A DNA stretch of 8,117 bases from NCBI GenBank assembly GCA_017424085.1, contig JAFPBP010000095.1, positions 1-8,117 on the forward strand, written 5' to 3'. Below are positions 1 to 5,847 of this stretch, piece after piece. The stretch's first letter is position 1. Each line of letters opens with the position of its first letter. Made by a program: the position numbers and the translations under genes. The stretch is from Clostridia bacterium (lineage in GTDB: Bacteria > Bacillota > Clostridia > Oscillospirales > UBA644). The notes under the pieces were generated by a model. That model ran no database searches, was not told the DNA's origin, and saw only the letters and a list, made by a program, of their open reading frames with translations.

Positions 1-53
1 ACGCTCGTCGGTCTCATAATCGAAGATCGGGAGATCAAGCCCTGTCTGTATAA
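1..53. other. Unresolved edge of a neighbouring gene
   Basis: Too short to assign. Three frames stay open. Plus frame 3 ends at a TAA (51-53) just before the terminator hairpin, but its product is arginine-rich and looks like a shadow. Plus frame 1 reads LVGLIIEDREIKPCL and continues into the hairpin to a TAA at 79-81. The minus strand reads IQTGLDLPIFDYETDER, which looks protein-like, but no start codon or ribosome binding site is visible for it between the terminator and the window edge. A plus-strand gene ending at the terminator is the simplest reading, with low certainty. Confidence 0.2.
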
Positions 54-54
54 C

Positions 55-91
55 AAAAAATTCCTCACACCGATGGTGTAAGGAATTTTTT

Positions 92-92
<1 letters not shown>
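55..92 (-). terminator. Intrinsic terminator of the tRNA operon, probably bidirectional
   Basis: The stem pairs 60-71 with 75-86 around a 3-nt loop (72-74), with one mismatch (66/80). It is flanked by A6 (55-60) and T7 (86-92). Read on the minus strand it begins exactly at the 3' CCA end of the initiator tRNA and finishes in a U6 run, so it terminates the tRNA transcript. The T7 on the plus strand means it could also stop a plus-strand gene entering from the left edge. Confidence 0.85.
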
Positions 93-169
<77 letters not shown>

Positions 170-181
170 ATATCTGATTTT

Positions 182-270
182 TGGTGCCGGAGACCGGGAT
201 CGAACCGGCACGGGATTCTCATCCCACGGGATTTTAAGTCCCGGGCGTCTGCCAATTTCGCCACTCCGGC
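182..270 (-). tRNA. tRNA-Leu (UAA)
   Basis: The minus strand gives an 89-nt class II tRNA. The acceptor stem GCCGGAG pairs with CTCCGGC, followed by A73 and an encoded CCA (182-184). The anticodon stem is CGGGA/TCCCG around loop CTTAAAA, giving anticodon TAA (234-236), which reads UUA and UUG. The long variable arm (GGGAT, loop GAGA, ATCCC) is typical of leucine tRNAs, and the T-loop is TTCGATC. It is the first gene of the tRNA operon, about 20 nt downstream of the predicted start of transcription. Confidence 0.97.
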
Positions 271-297
271 AAAGAGGCAAACCAAATTTGCCTGTAT

Positions 298-326
298 ATT
301 ATACCACGAAAGTTCCCGTTTGTCAA
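298..326 (-). promoter_or_regulatory. Perfect-consensus sigma-70/sigma-A promoter of the tRNA operon
   Basis: On the minus strand there is TTGACA (321-326), a 17-bp spacer, and TATAAT (298-303). Both hexamers match the housekeeping consensus exactly at the optimal spacing. The predicted start near 291 leaves a leader of about 20 nt before tRNA-Leu at 270, normal for a stable-RNA operon. No GC-rich discriminator is obvious. Confidence 0.93.
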
Positions 327-346
327 GCCCTGAATTGTGTCATTTC

Positions 347-360
347 TCTTAAATTTAAGA
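347..360. repeat. 14-bp perfect palindrome (possible operator)
   Basis: TCTTAAATTTAAGA is a perfect inverted repeat without spacer. It lies upstream of the tRNA promoter on the minus strand and about 170 bp upstream of the plus-strand promoter, in AT-rich non-coding DNA. Its symmetry would suit a dimeric regulator, but AT-rich palindromes of this length can arise by chance and no second copy was noticed near the promoters. Confidence 0.3.
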
Positions 361-413
361 TTTTCTCTCGTTTCGCCTGAAGATGCGGGAACATAAGCCG
401 GAATTTTTTTTCT

Positions 414-484
414 ATCGAAGACTGCCCTGTTGCGATCTGTATGCGGTTGCGCGGGACGGCTTTCGGGTGCGCTTCGATTTTTTT
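414..484 (+). other. T-tailed inverted repeat in the upstream region
   Basis: ATCGAAG (414-420) pairs with CTTCGAT (472-478), followed by a run of seven T (478-484). A second block, CCC (425-427) with GGG (465-467), can pair inside, leaving a symmetric 4x4 internal loop; the remaining interior is GC-rich. On the plus strand this resembles an extended terminator-like hairpin. It lies upstream of the promoter at 527, so it would act only on transcripts begun further left. No gene is visible between 271 and 413, so its client is unknown. The rest of the non-coding stretch 271-613 holds the two promoters, the palindrome at 347 and another T8 run (404-411). Confidence 0.3.
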
Positions 485-526
485 CTTGTATGTTTATATT
501 CCTCACTTTCGTGTTTGTTTTTTCTC

Positions 527-555
527 TTTACATCCTTGTTTTGATTTGATATACT
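527..555 (+). promoter_or_regulatory. Predicted sigma-A promoter of the DUF4838/ceramidase-like operon
   Basis: TTTACA (527-532), a 17-bp spacer and TATACT (550-555) give 5/6 matches in both hexamers at ideal spacing. Transcription would start near 562, giving a leader of about 50 nt that includes the AAGGAG site at 601-606. An imperfect dyad, TACT-GAATA-AGTA (552-564), overlaps the -10 box and the start point and could be an operator. No riboswitch-like fold was recognised in the leader. Confidence 0.75.
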
Positions 556-613
556 GAATAAGTAGATTTCCATTGATGAGGCGTTTTTTGAGCCCGAGGT
601 AAGGAGAATATCC

Positions 614-2542
614 ATGTATCAGATCAAAAAGATGCGTGCGGACCACGTGATTGATTTTGCGGCGGAGGAATTGAAAAAGTATCTCCGAATGATGATGCCC
701 GAATGCGGTGAGGTTTTTATTTCATACGATCCCGATGCCACCGACGGGTTCCGTCTTGGGCTGGCGGAGGATTTCGGTCTGACCTTCGATGAGGTGCAGG
801 ATCCGATGCTGGATGACGTGGTGCACATTGATACGGACTCCGCGGGCGGCATTCTCTGCGGCTCCAATCCTCGCAGCGTTCTCTTTGCGGTGTACCGTTT
901 CTTCAAGGAGAACGGGTGTCGTTGGCTTTATCCCGGCATTGATGGGGAGTATATCCCCTTGCAGGAGATTCGTCCCGTCAAATACCATCATTTGCCCAGC
1001 CATCGGTTCCGTGGGCAATGCAACGAAGGTGCGGAAAGCCAGCAATGTATGATTGAGACCATCGACTATTATGCAAAGCTGGAAATGAACGTCTATATGC
1101 TGGAGTTCGATACCCCCTTCTATTATTACGACGTTTATTACAGTCACGTGCACAATGCGGAGAACCGTCCTCCCGAGCCCGTTACTCCCGAGCAGGTGAA
1201 GCAATGGAAGCGTGCCTGCGAGGTTGAAATAGCCAAGCGCGGGCTTCAATTTCACGATATGGGGCACGGCTGGACCGCCGAGCCCTTTGGGTTGACCTCT
1301 ACCGATCAATGGCGTGCTCAAGATGAGGAGATCCCTGCTGAGATCGTGCCGCACATCGCCATGGTAAACGGCGAGCGGACGCTGTATGAGGGCGTTGCGC
1401 TGAATACCAATCTCTGCATGTCCAATCCCGAAACCCGCACCGTTATGGCAACCGCCATTGCGGATTATGCGGAAAGCCATCGGAATGCAACCTATATTCA
1501 CGTGTGGTTGGCAGACAACTCCCGCAACCATTGCGAATGTGAGGAGTGCAGAAAGCTTCGTCCCTCCGATTACTATATCATGATCATGAATCAGCTGGAT
1601 GATCTTCTTAATCAGCGGGGGCTGGATAGCCGTATTGTCTTTATCGCTTATTTCGATACCTTGTTTGCGCCGCTTCGGGAGACCATTCGCAATCCCGAGC
1701 GTTTCGCCTTGTTGTATGCGCCCATTCAGCGGTCGTATACCTCCAGCGTGAATGCGGAGCGGATTCCTCCTGCGGGGGAATATCTTCGCAACGCATGGAA
1801 AACGCCCGTTTCCACCGAGGAAAACGCCGCTTATCTTCGGGAATGGCAGAAATCCTGGGCAGGCCCTTGCTTCTGCTACGAATATCATTACTGGGTTCAC
1901 GTGTTCCGTGATCCGGGGATGATGTATATCAGCCGTCGCATTTATGAGGACATCGTTTCCATGAAAACCATCGGCATTGATGGCATTGTGGAGGACGGCT
2001 CCCAGCGCGCCTTTTTCCCCAACGGCTTTTCCATTTATATTTACGCCGAGGCTCTGCTGAACCGCGATTGCGACTACGACGCGGTGAAGGAGGATTATTT
2101 CCGTCATGCGTATGGGGATGCGTGGCAGGATGTGGAGCGAATTTTGAGTAAGATCAGCGATCTGTTTGATTTTGCATATATGGAAGGGGAGCGGTCGGTT
2201 GATCCGGAACGGGGCAAGTATTACAACCCTGCTCAGGTGGAGCGTCTGAAGTCGGTAAAGGATGTGGCGGCGGACGAGCGCGCCCTTGCCACGGCGCATA
2301 TGAGCCTTCCCGTTCGGGTGCAGACCGTTTCCATGCGCCTTTTGCTTCGTCATGCGGAATACTGTGAGATGTTTGCAGAGATGATGATGGCAAAGGCAAG
2401 GGGAGACGATGCAGGGGTTGCCGAGCTCTGGAAGGAATTTTCGCAGCAGTTCGGTCGGTATGAATTTGAGCTGGAGCGCTATTTTGATCATCACATGGCG
2501 TTCCAATCTATGAAAACCTATGTAACGGGTCGCGGATTTTAA
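614..2542 (+). CDS. DUF4838 domain-containing protein (glycoside-hydrolase-like, substrate unknown)
   Basis: A 642-residue protein with features of the DUF4838 family (PF16126), which is related in architecture to alpha-glucuronidase and GH20-like proteins. Residues 1-125 look like the small alpha/beta N-terminal domain, ending in the family-type motif GCRWLYPG (101-108). The central part resembles a TIM-barrel-like region and carries HVWLADN followed by a Cys cluster, CECEEC (Cys307, Cys309, Cys312), recurrent in this family and possibly metal-binding or structural. The segment around 455-503 (GIDGIVEDGSQ, then FSIYIYAEALLN and HAYGDAW) matches the conserved C-terminal portion. The last 100 residues are helical. 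No signal peptide or membrane segment is seen, so it is probably cytoplasmic. The start is set by AAGGAG (601-606) 7 nt before ATG. It is first in a two-gene operon. The family assignment is from memory of its motifs; the substrate is not known. Confidence 0.85.
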   Translation: MYQIKKMRADHVIDFAAEELKKYLRMMMPECGEVFISYDPDATDGFRLGLAEDFGLTFDEVQDPMLDDVVHIDTDSAGGILCGSNPRSVLFAVYRFFKENGCRWLYPGIDGEYIPLQEIRPVKYHHLPSHRFRGQCNEGAESQQCMIETIDYYAKLEMNVYMLEFDTPFYYYDVYYSHVHNAENRPPEPVTPEQVKQWKRACEVEIAKRGLQFHDMGHGWTAEPFGLTSTDQWRAQDEEIPAEIVPHIAMVNGERTLYEGVALNTNLCMSNPETRTVMATAIADYAESHRNATYIHVWLADNSRNHCECEECRKLRPSDYYIMIMNQLDDLLNQRGLDSRIVFIAYFDTLFAPLRETIRNPERFALLYAPIQRSYTSSVNAERIPPAGEYLRNAWKTPVSTEENAAYLREWQKSWAGPCFCYEYHYWVHVFRDPGMMYISRRIYEDIVSMKTIGIDGIVEDGSQRAFFPNGFSIYIYAEALLNRDCDYDAVKEDYFRHAYGDAWQDVERILSKISDLFDFAYMEGERSVDPERGKYYNPAQVERLKSVKDVAADERALATAHMSLPVRVQTVSMRLLLRHAEYCEMFAEMMMAKARGDDAGVAELWKEFSQQFGRYEFELERYFDHHMAFQSMKTYVTGRGF

Positions 2543-2560
2543 GAGGATGGAGGATCTTTT

Positions 2561-3877
2561 ATGAATCAGTTGCAGGTTGGATTTGCCCGCATGGACGTAA
2601 CTCCCATGACGGGAATCGGATTGATCGGGTATTATCACGAGCGTCTGGCAAATGGGGTTTTGGATCCCTTGGAGCTGAATGCTATGGCGATTGCCTGCGG
2701 GGACGATCGAGTGGTTCTGATCACGATGGATCAGGAGGGCTTGACCCGTGATTGCTGTCAGGATTTCAAGAATTATATTTCTCAGGTGACGGGATTGCCC
2801 GAGCAGGCGATCTACATTCATGCCACTCATACCCACACGGGGCCCTACGTGGTAAAGGATTCCGAGAATCCCTTGGAGCGGGAGTATTATACGTTTCTGT
2901 ACCGCAGAATGGGAGACGTTGCAAAATATGCATTGGCGGATCTGACGCCTGCCCGCATGGGGTACGGGGTTGGAACCTCGCCCGAGATTGCGTTCGTCCG
3001 TCGTTACCGTATGAAGGATGGGAGCATTCAGACCAATCCGGGACGGCAGAATCCCAATGTGGTCGAGCCCATCGGAATCACCGACCACCGCGTGAACGTT
3101 CTGCGCTTTGATCGGGAGGACGGGCAGACCTTGATCCTTGCCAACTTCGGGAACCATCCCGACGTGATCGGTGGGTGCAGGTTTTCTGCCGATTGGCCCG
3201 GCTTTACCAGACGTACGCTGGAGCAGGCGCTCCCCGGAAGCAAATGTATTTTCTTCAACGGGGCGCAGGGGGACGTGAACCACATTGACATCCGCATTCC
3301 CGAAGACGGCTTCAACGACGGATACGAATATTCCCGTCATATGGGTCGCGTCGTTGCGGGTACGGTGCTTCAGGTGTTTGACAAGGTGGTTTACGCAGAC
3401 GTTGATTCTCTTCGTTACAAGCAGACCACCGTGCACGTTCCTGCAAAGCGCCCCACGCCCGAGCAGATCGAGCAAGCGAAGATCATCAAGGAGATCCATG
3501 AGAGCGGACGGGACGACGAGCTTCCCTACAAAGGAATGATGCGGATCACCGTGGTTGCTGAGGCGATCAATTTCGTGGAGCTGGAGCATGGCCCCGACTC
3601 CTTTGAAATGGATTTGAGCGGCATCGCCATCGGGAACGTTGTGTTGATCGGCATCCCCGGAGAGCCCTTTTCGGGCATCGGGCTTGGACTGAAGGAGGCT
3701 GAGGGTTGGGATCTGATCCTTCCCACCTGTCTGACCAACGGAAAACACGGATATTTTCCCATGCAGGAGGCGTTTGACGAGGGCGGCTACGAATCCCGCT
3801 CGTCTCGTTTCCAAGCGGGCGTTGCGGAATATCTGATCGCGGAAGGCAAAAAGCTCATGGCAGATCTTCGGAAATAA
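2561..3877 (+). CDS. Neutral/alkaline ceramidase-like metal hydrolase, short form without the Ser nucleophile
   Basis: A 438-residue protein matching the neutral/alkaline non-lysosomal ceramidase N-terminal domain (PF04734). Visible motifs are DVTP (12-15), the metal-binding HATHTHTGP (87-95), NFGNHP with His199, IPGEP with Glu368, and a tyrosine-containing segment NGKHGYFP...GGYES (393-412). These correspond to the two histidines, glutamate and tyrosine that bind zinc in Pseudomonas ceramidase. The nucleophile motif of true ceramidases, GDVSPN, reads GDVNHI here (237-242), so Asn240 replaces Ser. The C-terminal Ig-like domain and signal peptide of secreted ceramidases are absent. Such short bacterial members are probably amidases or hydrolases of other substrates, or not enzymes of that mechanism. 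The start has GGAGG (2549-2553) 7 nt upstream. The gene begins 18 nt after the DUF4838 stop, so the two are cotranscribed and likely share a pathway. Confidence 0.87.
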   Translation: MNQLQVGFARMDVTPMTGIGLIGYYHERLANGVLDPLELNAMAIACGDDRVVLITMDQEGLTRDCCQDFKNYISQVTGLPEQAIYIHATHTHTGPYVVKDSENPLEREYYTFLYRRMGDVAKYALADLTPARMGYGVGTSPEIAFVRRYRMKDGSIQTNPGRQNPNVVEPIGITDHRVNVLRFDREDGQTLILANFGNHPDVIGGCRFSADWPGFTRRTLEQALPGSKCIFFNGAQGDVNHIDIRIPEDGFNDGYEYSRHMGRVVAGTVLQVFDKVVYADVDSLRYKQTTVHVPAKRPTPEQIEQAKIIKEIHESGRDDELPYKGMMRITVVAEAINFVELEHGPDSFEMDLSGIAIGNVVLIGIPGEPFSGIGLGLKEAEGWDLILPTCLTNGKHGYFPMQEAFDEGGYESRSSRFQAGVAEYLIAEGKKLMADLRK

Positions 3878-3888
3878 TTAATTGATCC

Positions 3889-3927
3889 AAAAAAACGGGA
3901 CGAGGAAGGAATCTTCCTCGTCCTTTT
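3889..3927. terminator. Bidirectional intrinsic terminator between convergent operons
   Basis: A perfect 11-bp stem, GGACGAGGAAG (3898-3908) with CTTCCTCGTCC (3913-3923), closes a GAAT loop. T4 follows on the plus strand and A7 (3889-3895) precedes it, giving U7 on the minus strand. It sits 12 nt after the stop of the ceramidase-like gene and just beyond the end of the ABC-F gene, so it can serve both converging transcripts, more strongly the minus one. Confidence 0.93.
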
Positions 3928-3935
3928 GCATTCGT

Positions 3936-5837
3936 TCAGCTTTCCGAAAGAGCGTCCCATTCTGCGTAGAGTGCGTCGGTTTGCTCCTTCAGGGCGTCCA
4001 GCTCTGCGGAGATCTCCGCCACGCGGGCGTAGTCCGCCGAGACCCTCGGGTCGGAGAAGAGGGCGGATAACTCCTCCATTTTCTCCTCGTTTGCGGCGAT
4101 TTCCCCTTCGATTTTGGTCAGACGCGCCTGCTTTTTGCGGGCGGCGGCTTGCTCAGCCTTCTTTTTGACGTAATCGTTTTCCTTGCTCGGCTCTTCCTTT
4201 TTCTGCGGCTCCGCAGGGGAGAGGACAGGATGCTTTGCTACGAATTCCAGATAGTCGTCGTAGTTTCCGCTCACCGATTGTATGCCGTTTCGGTTTATTT
4301 CAAGGATGCGATCTGCCAGCCGATTGATGAAATATCGGTCGTGGGAAACTGCCAATAAAGTCCCGTCGTAAGCCAAAAGCGCGTCCTCCAAAGCCTCCTT
4401 GGAGGGTATGTCAAGATGGTTTGTGGGCTCGTCGAGGATCAAAAGGTTTGCGCCCGACAGCATCAGCTTGGTCAGCGCCACCCGTGCCCGCTCTCCGCCG
4501 CTGAGCACCGATACCGATTTGAACACGTCGTCCCCTCGGAACAGGAAGGCTCCCAGCGCCGTACGGATCGCCGTGTTGGACAGGCGGGGATAGGCGTCGG
4601 ACACCTCTTCGAAGACGGTCTTTTCGTCGTGCAGGTCTCCGATGGTCTGATCGTAATAGCCTACACGGACCCGCGCTCCGAATTCGGAAACGCCCTCGTC
4701 GGGGGACTGTTGCCCCAGGATCGTTCTCAGCAAGGTTGTCTTTCCGCATCCGTTGGGGCCCACCAGGAAGGCGTGCTGCTCCTTGAAGAGGGTGAAGGTC
4801 ACGTTGCGGAAGAGCTTTTTCTCCTCGAAGGAAACGGCAAGATCCTCGGCCTTGAGCACCTCGTTGCCCGTGCCTCCCTCGGAGCGGAAGACGAAGCCGA
4901 TGCTTTCGGGATCGTCCAAGGGCTTTTCCAGATCGGCGGCAATGCGGTCGATCTGCTTTTGCTTGCTTCGGATGGTGACGTAATTGCGCTCCTGTCCGAA
5001 ATGCTTTTGCTGGGCGATGATGCCCTCGATGCGGGCGATCTCCTTTTTCTTTTTCTCGTATTCCCGCTCCAGCGTCAGACGGTCGAAGGCTTTCTTTTCC
5101 TTGTAATAGGAATAGTTTCCGTCGTATACCGTCAGCCGCTCGTGCTCCAGCTCAAAGGTGCGGTTGGTGACGCGGTCCAAAAAGAAGCGGTCGTGGGAGA
5201 CCACGATGACCGAGCCCTTGTATTCGGATAAAAATCCTTCCAGCCATGCGATGGAGGGGATGTCCAGATGGTTCGTGGGCTCGTCCAGCAGCAGGAGGTT
5301 TGCGCCCGAAAGCAGGATCTTTGCCAGAAGCACGCGGGTCCGCTGTCCTCCGCTGAGGGATTCCATGGGCAGAGCGATCTCCGCCTCGGTCAAGCCCAGC
5401 CCCAGAAGGGTGGAGCGTGCCCGGCCCCGAAAGGTCAGTCCTCCGTCCCGCTCAAAGGACTCCAACAGGGCGTGCTGGCGGCGGATCAGTCCCTCCTCCT
5501 GCCGTTGTTCCAGGATCAGATTGATCTCCTCCAGCTCAGCCTCGGCGCGCAGGAGGGGAGAGAACAGAGTCAGGACCTCATCGTATGCGGAGCGCCCCGA
5601 GGTGAAGTCGGAATACTGCTCCATGTAGGCGACGGTCAGCCCCTTCTCCTTAGTCAGATAGCCGCCGTCGTATTCTTCTTTTCCCGTAAGAATGCGGAAC
5701 AGGGTGGTTTTTCCCGCGCCGTTGACACCGATGATGCCAACGCGATCGCCCTCGTTCACCTTGAACGAGACGTCGTGGAATAATACGCGGGTGGAAAAGC
5801 TTTTGCTCAGCCCGTCCGCTTGCAGGATCGTTCCCAT
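3936..5837 (-). CDS. ABC-F family ATPase (YdiF/Uup-like, ribosome-associated)
   Basis: A 633-residue protein with two ABC cassettes in one chain and no membrane segment. Cassette 1 has Walker A GVNGAGKTT (37-45), signature LSGGQ (161-165), Walker B LLLLDEPTNHLD (181-192) and SHDRFF (214-219). Cassette 2 has GPNGCGKTT (360-368), LSGGE (445-449), LLILDEPTNHLD (465-476) and SHDRYF (498-503). The charged helical linker (about 245-305) is the P-site tRNA interaction motif of ABC-F proteins. A lysine/alanine-rich segment and coiled coil (about 545-630) form a C-terminal domain as in YdiF and Uup. The family acts in the ribosomal E site to relieve stalled or slow translation; some members protect against antibiotics. 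The housekeeping type fits better here, because no drug-sensing leader peptide or attenuator lies upstream. It is the last gene of its operon. The ATG follows AGGAGG at a short 4-nt spacing, and the intergenic gap is 8 bp. Confidence 0.96.
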   Translation of the reverse strand: MGTILQADGLSKSFSTRVLFHDVSFKVNEGDRVGIIGVNGAGKTTLFRILTGKEEYDGGYLTKEKGLTVAYMEQYSDFTSGRSAYDEVLTLFSPLLRAEAELEEINLILEQRQEEGLIRRQHALLESFERDGGLTFRGRARSTLLGLGLTEAEIALPMESLSGGQRTRVLLAKILLSGANLLLLDEPTNHLDIPSIAWLEGFLSEYKGSVIVVSHDRFFLDRVTNRTFELEHERLTVYDGNYSYYKEKKAFDRLTLEREYEKKKKEIARIEGIIAQQKHFGQERNYVTIRSKQKQIDRIAADLEKPLDDPESIGFVFRSEGGTGNEVLKAEDLAVSFEEKKLFRNVTFTLFKEQHAFLVGPNGCGKTTLLRTILGQQSPDEGVSEFGARVRVGYYDQTIGDLHDEKTVFEEVSDAYPRLSNTAIRTALGAFLFRGDDVFKSVSVLSGGERARVALTKLMLSGANLLILDEPTNHLDIPSKEALEDALLAYDGTLLAVSHDRYFINRLADRILEINRNGIQSVSGNYDDYLEFVAKHPVLSPAEPQKKEEPSKENDYVKKKAEQAAARKKQARLTKIEGEIAANEEKMEELSALFSDPRVSADYARVAEISAELDALKEQTDALYAEWDALSES

Positions 5838-5841
5838 GGGT

Positions 5842-5847
5842 CCTCCT
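5842..5847 (-). promoter_or_regulatory. Ribosome binding site of the ABC-F gene, overlapping the upstream stop codon
   Basis: On the minus strand, TTAGGAGGACCCATG contains the TAG stop of the GH110-like gene (5846-5848), whose last two bases (AG) are the first two of the AGGAGG core. The gap to the ATG is 4 nt. Ribosomes terminating on the upstream gene would sit on this site, so translational coupling is likely. Confidence 0.8.

Noticed and set aside
234..506. Minus-strand 90-residue reading frame
   Set aside because: It runs through the tRNA-Leu gene and its consensus promoter; the WRNWQT-type tail is a familiar artefact of tRNA-Leu translation.
412..615. Minus-strand 67-residue basic reading frame
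   Set aside because: It lies over the plus-strand promoter and ribosome binding site and has a low-complexity Lys/Arg/Ser composition with no supporting features.
722..3814. Long minus-strand open reading frame of 1030 codons
   Set aside because: It is exactly codon-aligned antisense to two recognisable genes with good ribosome binding sites, has no domain, and is explained by avoidance of TTA/CTA/TCA.
3936..5837. ABC-F as an antibiotic-resistance factor
   Set aside because: No leader peptide or attenuator precedes it, it sits inside an operon, and its C-terminal coiled coil fits the YdiF/Uup housekeeping type better; resistance cannot be excluded by sequence alone.
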